Positions 36,686-45,254 of a DNA stretch of 64,000 bases are shown here, piece by piece; the first letter of the stretch is position 1; every line of letters starts with the position of its first letter. The stretch lies in the NCBI GenBank assembly GCA_029785625.1, contig JAFLZI010000001.1:62001-126000 (forward strand), written 5' to 3'. The notes beneath the pieces were generated by a model. It made no database searches. It saw nothing but the letters and a program-made list of their open reading frames with translations, and was not told the DNA's origin. The translations under genes were made by a program, and so were the position numbers. This DNA is from Nitrososphaerota archaeon (GTDB lineage: Archaea; Thermoproteota; Nitrososphaeria; Nitrososphaerales; UBA183).

Positions 36686-37096
36686 ATGACGCCGAGCGAC
36701 CCAGATTCGATGAACGCGATCATCAGCAAGGTCCTGAGGTACGGAGTCGTACTCTCGTCTGCTGTCATCGCGCTGGGCGTAGTCCTCCTCGTCGCCCACG
36801 ACGGCTTCTCCCAGGTCGCTGCGTTCCTGTCGTACAATCCTAGCCAGATTCCCCACGGCTCTTTTCCTGTCTCCTTCGACGGACTTGCCGCAAGTCTCGC
36901 GAAAGGGTCACCGATAGCCGTAATAGAACTCGGGGTCCTCGTCCTGCTCGCCACACCCGTGTCCAGGGTGCTCTTCTCTATATTCCTCTTCGCGGCAGAG
37001 CACAACAGGACCTACGTCTACATCACGCTGACAGTCTTCATACTGCTGCTGTTCAGCATGCTCGTGACCCCCTACATACCCATCTTCGGCGGGTAG
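36686..37096 (+). CDS. DUF1634 membrane protein (TauE/SafE partner)
   Basis: About 136 residues with three membrane helices (VVLSSAVIALGVVLLV, IAVIELGVLVLLATPVSRVLFSIFLF, YITLTVFILLLFSMLV), matching DUF1634, which commonly sits beside TauE/SafE genes. GAAGGAGG at 36671-36678 is a strong Shine-Dalgarno sequence spaced 7 nt from ATG 36686, favouring it over GTG 36680. It probably forms a complex with the exporter. Confidence 0.85.
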   Translation: MTPSDPDSMNAIISKVLRYGVVLSSAVIALGVVLLVAHDGFSQVAAFLSYNPSQIPHGSFPVSFDGLAASLAKGSPIAVIELGVLVLLATPVSRVLFSIFLFAAEHNRTYVYITLTVFILLLFSMLVTPYIPIFGG

Positions 37097-37617
37097 GCCG
37101 ACCAGCAGCCGCGGGCATGCGTGGGCTGATTTCGCGCACTACGTTGTTCGTTCTGCGAGGATAGGCGAAGAGTTCACGCCGAGGCTTCTTGTGGCCGACG
37201 GGTCGCTAGAGCGGGCGACCGCTGATGACGTTTGTTCGCATCCACTGATCGAACCCACAGGCATTTGCGCTCAAATACGCATCCCGTCGTGACCCTGGGG
37301 TTGACGATGCAAAGCTTGCCGGATTTGATACCACGCCCTGGAAGGCTGCCGTGCGAGTCTGGGCAGTGAGCCCATGTGGCTCTGATTTCAGGGGTCTTCT
37401 TGCCGGAGCTGTCTTCTATGATGCTCATCGGGTTCGTGGGGACCTCCCTTCTGAACGAGGGGATGCCCCAGACCCTGCTCCTTACAGCCGCGGGCGCCAG
37501 CGCTAGGAGTCGGCAGAACCTCGACGTGGGCCCCAGGCACCAGTGGGGGCGCCTTGCGCGCGTACCAAAGTTAGTTAAATCACCCAGCGAAGGACAGTAG
37601 GCAAGAGGGCCCGGGCC
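37097..37617. other. Intergenic region, mostly without recognisable features
   Basis: It holds one possible small minus-strand gene (37174-37428) and a GTTAAAT element at 37574-37580 that may be the TATA box of the antiporter. Otherwise nothing recognisable. Confidence 0.45.
37174..37428 (-). CDS. Possible small Cys/His-containing protein
   Basis: An 84-codon frame beginning MSIIEDSSGKKTPEIRATWA. It has GC-rich third codon positions over its first two thirds, as in real genes here, and Cys/His residues (HCPDSHG, KLC, TTGCVF, KCLW) that could bind metal. No family, promoter or ribosome-binding site is clear. It may be a fragment or chance frame. Confidence 0.3.
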   Translation of the reverse strand: MSIIEDSSGKKTPEIRATWAHCPDSHGSLPGRGIKSGKLCIVNPRVTTGCVFERKCLWVRSVDANKRHQRSPALATRRPQEASA

Positions 37618-39267
37618 TTGGCGATTCTTTCCGGACTGCCTGTTGACGTGGCCTCGCTGGCGTACCTCGGGATACTCCTGGTCGGGGCCAAGCTTGGGGA
37701 GGAGGCGTTCCGCAAGTTGGGCCTCATCCCCTTCGTTGGCGCGATACTCTTCGGCATCCTGATTGGGCCGGGAGTCTTCGGCGTGGTCGACGCGCTCCCG
37801 ACCATCGCCCTCTTCGTGACCATCGGGATAGACTTCCTTCTCTTCGTGAGCGGGGCAGAGGAGTTCGAGGCGGACAGGCTAAGGAGCGTGCTGGCGAAGA
37901 AGAAGTCTCTAGCCGTCCCCCTCGCGCAGTTCACCATCCGGTTCCTGGCGGTCGCCGCGGTCTCATACTTCGCATTCCATCAGCTCACGGAGGCGGTGGT
38001 GATTGGGATAGTGGTCGGGATGAGCAGCGCCGGCCCGCTGTCGAGGCTGCTCACAGACACGGGCCTTGCAAGGACCGCCGAGGGGACCACGATTTTCTCG
38101 CAGGTCCTCGTGATAGAGGTCGCCGCCGTGGTCCTCTACTCATTCGTCTTTGACCTTGCCGGGAGGGCCGTGACGCTGATGTCAGTGGCGCTGACGGCTG
38201 GGGAGCTCTGTGCAGCCATACTCGGCATCGTGGCCTTCGGGAGGTACGTGATGATCCCGTTGCTCGAGAGGGTCGAGGCCAGGTTCAAGAGCAGAGAGGC
38301 GGTCTTCGCGACGATAATATCCATCTTGCTGATAGCGGGCTTCATCGGCCAGCTCGCAGGGTTCAACGCGGCCATAGTGGCTCTCTTCCTGGGGCTGCTG
38401 ATGCAGAAGTTCCTCGCGGCCAGGCCCGTCTTGATGGAGAAGCTGCGGTCGTTCACCTACGGGTTTTTCGAGCCGATGTTCTTCGCAGGGCTGGGGCTGT
38501 ACTTCGTGCGAGTCACCCCCGTCCTCATAGTGGCTGGACTGGGGATATTCGGCGTCGCCCTGGCGTCTGGGGTTCTGGTGGGAGGGGTGTCTGCGGGTTT
38601 CTTACGGATCGACAGGTGGCGCTATGCCTTCGGTACCACGGTCAAAGGAGGGGTCGACGCAGCCCTTCTGGTCTCCGCCCTCGCCGCGGGGGCGGTGCTC
38701 ATCGGCGGGTTCGTGTACTCCTCCACGGCCATAGCAATCGCCCTCCTTTCGCTCGCGGCTCCTCTGCTCTTCAAGGGACGCGCCCCTCTCGTCTCCATAG
38801 ACCACGAGGCAGGTACCGAGAAGAAGGTTGTCATGGAGCGGCTCCGGTCAATGACAGCCGCCGAGATTTGCAGGACCCTGCCCACGGTGACCGTCCGCTA
38901 TGACGACCTCGCCCGGGAGGCCATTAGGAAGCTCTCAGTCCTCAACGCCAGGGCAGCGGTGGTGGTAGATGGGGAAGACAAGCCCGTGGCGACCCTGCTG
39001 ATGCATGACATCATCGGCCTCTCCGCGCGGGAGATGTCCACGATGGACGTCTCAGAGATCCCGCTGGCAGACGTGGTGAGGGTTCGGGAGAGCGAGCCCG
39101 GACTCAACCTCACGACCACCTTCAGGGAGACCAACGTCCCCATAGTCGCCGTCGTCGACGCAAATGGGAAGATGCTGGGAACGATACTCGAGCGAGAGAT
39201 ACTGCGAAAGCTGGTCGAATCGCTGGGAGAGGAGGAAGGCAAAGAGGCCGGTCCAACTGAGCAGTAA
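37618..39267 (+). CDS. Kef/CPA2-type cation:proton antiporter with C-terminal CBS pair
   Basis: 549 residues. About 12 membrane helices with the CPA2 pattern (LIPFVGAILFGILIGPGVFG, FLLFVSGAEEFEADRL, GIVVGMSSAGPLSRLL) are followed from about residue 415 by two CBS motifs (TLPTVTVRYDDLAREAIRKL; VNVP-like TNVPIVAVVDANGKMLGTI). The CBS pair would gate activity by binding adenine nucleotides, replacing the usual TrkA/RCK domain. It likely exchanges K+ or Na+ for protons. TTG start; monocistronic. Confidence 0.87.
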   Translation: MAILSGLPVDVASLAYLGILLVGAKLGEEAFRKLGLIPFVGAILFGILIGPGVFGVVDALPTIALFVTIGIDFLLFVSGAEEFEADRLRSVLAKKKSLAVPLAQFTIRFLAVAAVSYFAFHQLTEAVVIGIVVGMSSAGPLSRLLTDTGLARTAEGTTIFSQVLVIEVAAVVLYSFVFDLAGRAVTLMSVALTAGELCAAILGIVAFGRYVMIPLLERVEARFKSREAVFATIISILLIAGFIGQLAGFNAAIVALFLGLLMQKFLAARPVLMEKLRSFTYGFFEPMFFAGLGLYFVRVTPVLIVAGLGIFGVALASGVLVGGVSAGFLRIDRWRYAFGTTVKGGVDAALLVSALAAGAVLIGGFVYSSTAIAIALLSLAAPLLFKGRAPLVSIDHEAGTEKKVVMERLRSMTAAEICRTLPTVTVRYDDLAREAIRKLSVLNARAAVVVDGEDKPVATLLMHDIIGLSAREMSTMDVSEIPLADVVRVRESEPGLNLTTTFRETNVPIVAVVDANGKMLGTILEREILRKLVESLGEEEGKEAGPTEQ

Positions 39268-39423
39268 CAAGCGGCCACTTTCTGCGAGCCTTCGGCCTGC
39301 ATCTGGTCTGGAGCCTCTGCGGCCACGCCTGCCCCATCCTCTACGCCAGGGACCACATCTCCTCCCCGAGAGGCTATGCACGCACAGACGAGAGGTATCG
39401 AGCCGGAGGATGCTTCGCGCTAT

Positions 39424-40326
39424 TCAGCCACCCTTCTCGAGATAGTGCAAGATCCCCATCACCGAGGTCCTCACTGACACCCTCGCATAGACCGGAAGGC
39501 CCTCTACCCCGGCGTCAGCAGCCACGGTCTTCTCCATGGACTCGGCCGCCTGGTCAAGGCCGACGTTCTGTTTCCTCATGCGGCTAACTTGGCGGACCCA
39601 TGACTCGACCAGCTCCGCCGTCCTGTCGAAAACCCACTCGACGTCCTTCCTGGCCGCGAAGTGCGGGAGGAGCAGCTCTGCAGGAGAGGTCTGCCGCAGC
39701 GTGGCGACGGTGGCTACAAGCTGCGACGGGTCGAAGCTCGGGGGAGGGGTCGTAGGTATCAGCGCCTTAAGGTCAGGATAGACGATGCCCACCGCGTCGG
39801 CGGTCAGCAGCGACCTGGCCCCGTCCACAAGGACAGAGATTTGGTGGGGCGCATGTCCCGGGCTGTGCATCAAGGTGACGGTCAAGCCGTCCCCGAGGTC
39901 GAGGTGTGCCTCCGCGCCGACCCCCGTCACCCTTTCCGCGGCTATAGGCTCAGGAAGGCCATACAGCGCCATAATCGACTCTCCGAAGACCCTCGTCGAG
40001 CTCTCGACCAGCTTCGTAGGGTCGATCAGGTGGGGGACGCCTCTCTCGTGGGCTAGCACTTCTGCGTTGGGCATCTCTCTCAGAAGCCTCCCCGCGGCCC
40101 CCGCATGGTCCAGGTGGACGTGGGTGGGGATGATGTACCTCACATCCGAGGGCATGACCCCGACCTCAGCCAGGCCCTTCAGCACGGCCTCGTAAGATGA
40201 AGCGTATCCGCAGTCGACGAGGGCTGGCTTCGGGCCCTTCAAGAGGTATGCGCCCACCGTCCCGGGGATCCCGAGGGCGTAGGTGTCCAGCAGGTAGATT
40301 TTTTCAGAGATCCTCTTCGCGTACAT
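39424..40326 (-). CDS. Metallo-beta-lactamase-fold hydrolase
   Basis: 300 residues. The zinc motif is THVHLDHAG (HxHxDH), followed by HSPGHAPHQ and TADAVG (third and fourth ligands). N-terminal ISEKIYLLDTYALGIPGTVGAYLL matches glyoxalase II-like subfamilies. The substrate is unknown. The same-strand amidohydrolase upstream ends 6 nt before it, so the two form an operon. Confidence 0.88.
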   Translation of the reverse strand: MYAKRISEKIYLLDTYALGIPGTVGAYLLKGPKPALVDCGYASSYEAVLKGLAEVGVMPSDVRYIIPTHVHLDHAGAAGRLLREMPNAEVLAHERGVPHLIDPTKLVESSTRVFGESIMALYGLPEPIAAERVTGVGAEAHLDLGDGLTVTLMHSPGHAPHQISVLVDGARSLLTADAVGIVYPDLKALIPTTPPPSFDPSQLVATVATLRQTSPAELLLPHFAARKDVEWVFDRTAELVESWVRQVSRMRKQNVGLDQAAESMEKTVAADAGVEGLPVYARVSVRTSVMGILHYLEKGG

Positions 40327-40332
40327 GCAGGG

Positions 40333-41562
40333 TCACTTCGGCGTGCTCATCTTGCCAAACTCGGAGGCGAGCAGGGCGAGCGACGCGGCTCCGAATTTGA
40401 GAGTGTCTTCGTCGACCTTGAACCTCGAGCTGTGGTTCGGGTACACGCACCCCTTGGCCGTGTTGGCCGCCCCCAGAAAGTAGAACATGCCAGGCGCTTT
40501 CTGCAAGAACCTCGAGAAGTCCTCACCGCCGAGAATCGGCTCCATCCTCCTCACCCTGGCGCCGCGGATCTTGCGGAGCAGCTTCACTGCTTGCTCCGTC
40601 GCCCTGGGGTCGTTCACTGTCACCGGATATGCGTCCCGCTCGAACTCGACCTCGGCCGACCCTCCATAGGACCTGCAGATCCCCTCGACGACCCTCGCCA
40701 CCCTCCTCTTGGCCGCTTTCCTTGTCTCCTCGTCGAGTGTCCTTATGGTCCCATTAAGCTCGGCGTAGTCAGGGATGATGTTCTCTTTGGTCCCTGAGTG
40801 GACCGACCCGACTGTAATCACGAAGGGACGGACAGGGTCCATCATCCTGGAAGAGATGCCCTGCAGGCCCAGAATCACGTTGGCCGCGATATAGACCGGG
40901 TCGACTGTCTTGTGGGGGGCAGAACCGTGCCCTCCCCTCCCCTTGATCCTGATCCTGAACGAGTCTGGGGCCGCCATCACCGGTCCTTCCCTCACCCCGA
41001 ACTCGCCGGCCTTCCTGTCGCCGTCGATGTGCAGGCCGAACACGTAGTCGACCTTCGGGTCGAGCATGACTCCGTCCTCTATCATAGGGAGCGCACCCCC
41101 CCGCCCTCCGTGCTCCTCGGCAGGTTGGAAGAAGAACTTCACCGTGCCGTACAGCTCATCCTTGGCCCGGACCAGGATCTCGGCAGCGCCCAGCAGCATC
41201 GCCATGTGGGTGTCATGCCCGCACGCATGCATCACCCCGTCGACCTTCGACTTGAAGTCTACGTCGGCGGCCTCGGTGACAGGCAGGGCGTCCATGTCCG
41301 CCCTCAGTGCCACGACGCTGCCTTCAGCGCTTCCCTTCAGGATGCCAACCACTCCGTTCCCCCCGACCCCCCTCTTCACGCTGATCCCGAGCGCCTCCAA
41401 CCTGTCGGCGACGAACTTCGAAGTCCATGTCTCGCGGTACGAAAGCTCGGGGTGCTGGTGCAGGGTCCTCCTGGTCCTGATCAGCTCAGGTTCGATCCTC
41501 TTCGCCTCCGCCAGGAAGTCCACGGCTGGCGTGCCGCAGGGACGGATAAAAGGAGTCGACAT
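40333..41562 (-). CDS. M20-family amidohydrolase/aminoacylase
   Basis: About 409 residues from ATG 41562 (another ATG at 41586 is too close to the TATA element). The M20D signature is present: RRTLHQHPELSYRE, ALRADMDALPV, HACGHDTHMAMLLGAA with metal His and Asp, QPAEEHGGRGGA with the catalytic Glu pair, and GGHGSAPH in the dimerisation domain. It removes acyl groups from amino acids or indole conjugates, or cleaves small peptides, and would feed amino-acid catabolism. Operon with the MBL hydrolase. Confidence 0.9.
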   Translation of the reverse strand: MSTPFIRPCGTPAVDFLAEAKRIEPELIRTRRTLHQHPELSYRETWTSKFVADRLEALGISVKRGVGGNGVVGILKGSAEGSVVALRADMDALPVTEAADVDFKSKVDGVMHACGHDTHMAMLLGAAEILVRAKDELYGTVKFFFQPAEEHGGRGGALPMIEDGVMLDPKVDYVFGLHIDGDRKAGEFGVREGPVMAAPDSFRIRIKGRGGHGSAPHKTVDPVYIAANVILGLQGISSRMMDPVRPFVITVGSVHSGTKENIIPDYAELNGTIRTLDEETRKAAKRRVARVVEGICRSYGGSAEVEFERDAYPVTVNDPRATEQAVKLLRKIRGARVRRMEPILGGEDFSRFLQKAPGMFYFLGAANTAKGCVYPNHSSRFKVDEDTLKFGAASLALLASEFGKMSTPK

Positions 41563-41597
41563 CCAACTCGTCCCCGAAGCTTCCATTAGGGCTCATC

Positions 41598-41605
41598 CTT
41601 TTAGC
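41598..41605. promoter_or_regulatory. A/T-rich promoter element between the amidohydrolase and DUF998 genes
   Basis: CTTTTAG (GCTAAAAG on the minus strand) is the only A/T-rich box in the gap. It is about 27 nt from the plus TTG at 41628 and 39 nt from the minus ATG at 41562. Confidence 0.45.
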
Positions 41606-41627
41606 ACACCCTGAGGCCTTGGTCGCG

Positions 41628-42257
41628 TTGGCACTGTCCAACGCCTCGAAGGCAGGTACAGCAATCTTTCTGGGGGCAGCCCAGTTCACCGTCTGCCTAG
41701 TGCTTGCAGAAATCATGTTCCCGAACTACAACGTCTCCACCAATTACATCAGTGACCTGGGAGCCTTCTGCCCTTCGGTAGGGCCGTGCATCATCGAGCC
41801 CTCGGCCGACATCTTCAACGGGTCTATCATCCTCCTTGGGTTGCTCATACTCCTGGGTGCCTATTACCTCCGACGGGCCTTCCGTTCGACCCCCACTGCT
41901 ATAGTCGTCGCTCTTGCCGGAGTAGGCGCCATGGGCGTCGGCCTGTTCCCAGAGACGACAGGGATATGGCACAGCGTGTTCTCCCTCATCGTCTTCCTCT
42001 TCGCGGGGCTTTCGGCGATTCTGACGTTCAGATACCAGAAGAGGCCGATGTCATACTTCTCGGTCGTCCTCGGCGCGATGACCCTCGCCGCCCTCGTCCT
42101 CTTCATCGGAGGCGAGTACTTCGGCCTCGGCGCGGGGGGGATGGAGAGGATGGTGGTCTATCCGTCCCTAATCTGGTCGCTGGGGTTCGGCGGGCACATG
42201 ATGTCGACTGATGACCCCGCGAGGCCACAGCCGCAGGCGCCGAGCTCGAGTCCCTGA
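41628..42257 (+). CDS. DUF998-type membrane protein
   Basis: About 209 residues with six membrane helices. NYNVSTNYISDLGAF after helix 1 is the DUF998 hallmark, and GLFPETTGIWHSVFSLIVFLFAG is the conserved helix 4-5 segment. The C-terminus is Pro/Ser-rich. Function of the family is unknown. The TTG at 41628 is preferred because it lies 27 nt from the promoter element; TTG 41619 is also in frame. It ends convergently with acs. Confidence 0.8.
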   Translation: MALSNASKAGTAIFLGAAQFTVCLVLAEIMFPNYNVSTNYISDLGAFCPSVGPCIIEPSADIFNGSIILLGLLILLGAYYLRRAFRSTPTAIVVALAGVGAMGVGLFPETTGIWHSVFSLIVFLFAGLSAILTFRYQKRPMSYFSVVLGAMTLAALVLFIGGEYFGLGAGGMERMVVYPSLIWSLGFGGHMMSTDDPARPQPQAPSSSP

Positions 42258-42313
42258 GACGCGCGCAGCCCTCCCCTGCCCCCCACACCACAGACTGCGT
42301 TGGAGAGGAGAGG

Positions 42314-44350
42314 CTACGCAGATTGTATCTGCTTCCTGATGGCGTCGACCACGTCCGGGTTCGCCAGGGTGGTGATGTCTCCGTAGTCCTTCCCGTCCGA
42401 AATGGCCACGAGGACACGTCTCATGATCTTCCCTGACCTGGTCTTGGGGAGATCGGGGACGACGTGGACAGACCTCGGCCTCGCTATGGGACCAAGCTGC
42501 TTCACCACGTTCTCCTTGATGGCCTCCTCCAACGCCTTCGGGGAGGTGCCTGGCCCTCCTGGTTTAAGCACCACATACACGACAGGGACGTGACCACGGA
42601 TCTCGTCCGACATTGCTATCGCCGCGGCCTCGGCAACCTCAGGGGTGGTCAGGACAGCGTTCTCCAGCTCCTTGGTCCCCAGCCTGTGGCCGGCCACCTT
42701 GATCACGTCGTCCACCCTGCCGAGGATGCGGAAGTATCCGTCGGAAGCCAGCACCGCTCCATCTCCGGCGAAGTAGGGCCAGTCGTGCCAGTCCTTGCTC
42801 CCCCTGTCCCTATTGTACTTCGAGTAGTACGTCCTGACGAATCTGTCGGGGTCCCCCCAGATGGTCTGCATGATGCCTGGCCAGGGGTTCCTGATGCACA
42901 GGTTCCCTGCCTTGTTCTCCCCGGCAGGGACCACGGCGCCGTCCTCGTCATAGATCACCGGATAGATGCCAGGCATCCCGGGACCGGCACTCCCGGGCTT
43001 CATGGGGCTGATTGCAGGCAGAGTCGAGCAGAGGAACCCTCCTGTCTCAGTCTGCCACCAGGTGTCAGTGATCACAGCCTCCTTCTTTCCGACCACGTCA
43101 TGGAACCACCTCCAGGTCTCTGGCTCTATGGGCTCGCCCACCGTGGTCATGGCCTTGAAGTGATAGTCATACTTCAGAGGTTCTTCCGGCCCCGACTTCC
43201 TCAGCATCCTGATGGTCGTAGGCGCTGTATGGAAGATGTTCACTCTCAGCCTTTCAGCTATCCTCCAGGGCCTCCCCGCGTCCGGATATAGGGGCACCCC
43301 CTCATACATCACTGTAGTGGCAGCAAGCGCCAGGGGTCCGTACACTATGTAGGAGTGACCGGTGATCCACCCGATGTCAGCGAAGCACCAATAGACGTCT
43401 TCTGGGTGTATGTCTTGGACGTACTTCGAGGTGGCGGCAACGTACGCCAGGTAACCACCGGTCCGGTGCTGGGCGCCCTTGGGCTTCCCAGTGGAGCCGC
43501 TGGTGTACATCAGGAACAGCGGCGCCTCCGAGTCCATGGACACAGGGGCCACAGTCTTCCCCCGGAACCGCGCTTCCAGACTGTCTACGAAGAAGTCCCG
43601 ACCCTCGACCATGGGTGCCGCCGAAATGTATCTCCCGGGATGGCGCCTCCACACGAGAACTTTCTCGACCTGGGCGCCGAGCTTCCCTGCCTCCTCTACC
43701 ACGACGTCGGCCTCCTTCTTCTTGTCGATGACGCCCCCGTTCCTGTAGTATCCGTCGATGGTCACCAGCACCCGGCTTCTCGAGTCTTCGACCCGCTCGG
43801 CGCAAGCCCTGGCGCTGAATCCGCCGAAGACCTGGTTGTGGATGATGCCGAGCCTGGCGCAGGCCAGCATGGAGATTGGGAGCTCGGGGGTCATTGGGAG
43901 GTGGAAGGTGACCCTGTCCCCAGCCTTCAGCCCCAGGCTCTGGAGCACGAGCGCGAACTCGTTGACCCTCCTGTAGAGCTCCCGGTAGGTGACCACCCCG
44001 TGGGCCTCGTCCTCGGGTTCTGGAACCCAGACGATGGCAGCCTTGTTGCCGTACTTCTGTAGGTGCCGGTCAACACAGTTGTATGCCACGTTGAGCCTCC
44101 CCCCGACGAACCACTTCCAGAATGGCGGGTTGGACGCGTCGAGGGTGGTGTGCCAGCCCTTATCCCATGTCAGTAGGCTCGCGTACTCTCTGAAACACTC
44201 GGGAAAGTTCTCCTCAGAGAAGCGCTCGAAGATGCCCCTGTCGCGCATGTTCGCCTGGGTGGCAAAGGCAGCTGGCGGGTCGACGAGATGCTCCTCTTTC
44301 CAGTGCACCGCTATCTGCGTCTCGGCTACATCCGAGTCTGCTCCGGCCAT
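42314..44350 (-). CDS. acs: Acetyl-CoA synthetase (AMP-forming)
   Basis: 678 residues. It has the P-loop-like YTSGSTGKPKG (282-292), TVGEPIEPETWRWF, the tryptophan-pocket WWQTETGG, GRVDDVIKVAGHRLGT at the hinge, and RSGKIMRRVL with catalytic Lys 641. It activates acetate, or a short-chain acid, to the acyl-CoA with ATP cleaved to AMP. The acetyl-CoA can enter the citrate synthase seen at 54.8 kb. A CTTAAATC element (minus strand, 44376-44382) lies 29 nt from the ATG, indicating a leaderless message. Confidence 0.96.
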   Translation of the reverse strand: MAGADSDVAETQIAVHWKEEHLVDPPAAFATQANMRDRGIFERFSEENFPECFREYASLLTWDKGWHTTLDASNPPFWKWFVGGRLNVAYNCVDRHLQKYGNKAAIVWVPEPEDEAHGVVTYRELYRRVNEFALVLQSLGLKAGDRVTFHLPMTPELPISMLACARLGIIHNQVFGGFSARACAERVEDSRSRVLVTIDGYYRNGGVIDKKKEADVVVEEAGKLGAQVEKVLVWRRHPGRYISAAPMVEGRDFFVDSLEARFRGKTVAPVSMDSEAPLFLMYTSGSTGKPKGAQHRTGGYLAYVAATSKYVQDIHPEDVYWCFADIGWITGHSYIVYGPLALAATTVMYEGVPLYPDAGRPWRIAERLRVNIFHTAPTTIRMLRKSGPEEPLKYDYHFKAMTTVGEPIEPETWRWFHDVVGKKEAVITDTWWQTETGGFLCSTLPAISPMKPGSAGPGMPGIYPVIYDEDGAVVPAGENKAGNLCIRNPWPGIMQTIWGDPDRFVRTYYSKYNRDRGSKDWHDWPYFAGDGAVLASDGYFRILGRVDDVIKVAGHRLGTKELENAVLTTPEVAEAAAIAMSDEIRGHVPVVYVVLKPGGPGTSPKALEEAIKENVVKQLGPIARPRSVHVVPDLPKTRSGKIMRRVLVAISDGKDYGDITTLANPDVVDAIRKQIQSA

Positions 44351-44375
44351 CCTTTGCCGTCTCCTCTCCCCGGAG

Positions 44376-44382
44376 ATTTAAG
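44376..44382 (-). promoter_or_regulatory. TATA box of acs
   Basis: On the minus strand the element reads CTTAAAT, centred 29 nt upstream of ATG 44350, the usual distance for a leaderless archaeal gene. Confidence 0.6.
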
Positions 44383-44426
44383 ATTGGTCGAGCCGTTGGA
44401 AGCCCGGGGGCAATCCTCAGGCAGTC

Positions 44427-44684
44427 ATGAGGGTTCCCGGCGTCCGGAAGGCTGCGGACGACCTGGAGTCCAAAGGGGTCAGCCTGGCACAGGAGCCCCG
44501 GGAGTACGCCTGGGCCGTCTTTGTCACCTTCGCCGACCCTGGCGGCAACTTGTTCTCCATCAACAGCCTCCGAAGCCGTCTTCCTAGGAGTCCGGTGGGA
44601 CGATGCCGAGCAACGTGGTGTTCGCTGCCGTCTCCAATCCAGAGCGGAGGAGGATCCTGGACATGCTGCGGGAGAGCGAAATGA
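44427..44684 (+). pseudogene. Glyoxalase/bleomycin-resistance domain fragment
   Basis: Residues VRKAADDLESKGVSLAQEPRE and VTFADPGGNLFSINS match only the C-terminal half of a VOC-fold domain; the metal-binding N-terminal half is missing. After about 44567 the frame leaves homology. A truncated remnant just upstream of an ArsR-type regulator. Confidence 0.6.
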
Positions 44685-44941
44685 CGGCGGGAGGTCTTGG
44701 GGCGGCCCTCCCCGGACTGGCGCAGCCTGCGGTTTCCAGGCATCTCAGGGCCCTCCGCGAGGCAGGGTTGGTCAGCGTCTCCCCAATGGGCCAGCAGAGG
44801 GTCTACGCCCCGGCGCCGGGCGGGCTCAAGGAACTTGACGCCTAGATCTCCGCCTACAGGGGGTTCCGGTCGGGACGGCTCGCACAGCTGTCAGCGCGCG
44901 TGGACGAGCCCTCCAAGCCGAAGAGGGTGCCTCGACAGTGA
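44603..44941 (+). pseudogene. ArsR-family regulator with an internal stop
   Basis: The first 80 codons are an ArsR winged helix (NPERRRILDMLRESEMTAGGL, QPAVSRHLRALREAGLVSV). An in-frame TAG at 44843-44845 falls where the family usually has Trp. The same frame continues with ISAYRGFRSGRLAQLSARVDE to a TGA at 44939, matching the normal ArsR C-terminus. A TGG-to-TAG change explains it. The truncated 80-residue product could still fold as a DNA-binding domain. Confidence 0.65.
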
Positions 44942-45111
44942 CCTCGCCTCCGCTCCGGGGACGTGCATTCCTGGACCGGCTAGGGGCCCATCTAGGCCGC
45001 AAGCCTCGTCAAAACTGGCAGAGGCGTTGCCAGGAAGTTACGCGCGGGCCCCCTCTATCTTGGGTTTCAAGGAGCGGGTTCAAACCCAGGACGGACTCCG
45101 AGTCCTAGGGA

Positions 45112-45211
45112 TGCGGGGGATGGGATTCGAACCCATGAACCCCTAAGGGAGGGGATCTCTGCGAACGCCCGCTTAAGTCCCCTGCTTTTGGCCAAGCTTA
45201 GCTACCCCCGC
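45112..45211 (-). tRNA. tRNA-Leu (UAA) with a 15-nt canonical intron
   Basis: Acceptor strands GCGGGGG and CCCCCGC with discriminator A, T-arm ATGGG-TTCGAAT-CCCAT, and a long class II variable arm. The anticodon arm GGGGA-CTTAAG...A-TCCCC gives anticodon TAA. It is interrupted after position 37 by 15 nt (45157-45171), the standard 37/38 intron site in archaea. CCA is not encoded. Confidence 0.92.
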
Positions 45212-45254
45212 AGGGGTCGAGCGGGAATCTTGCGTTATTAACATTGGAAAGACG

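Noticed and set aside
29037..44845. In-frame TAG codons in the MFS and ArsR genes as possible pyrrolysine or other recoding
   Set aside because: Many intact genes here end in TAG (for example nuoM, nuoN, atpK, atpB), one gene also has a frameshift, and no pyl genes are visible. Ordinary inactivation is simpler.
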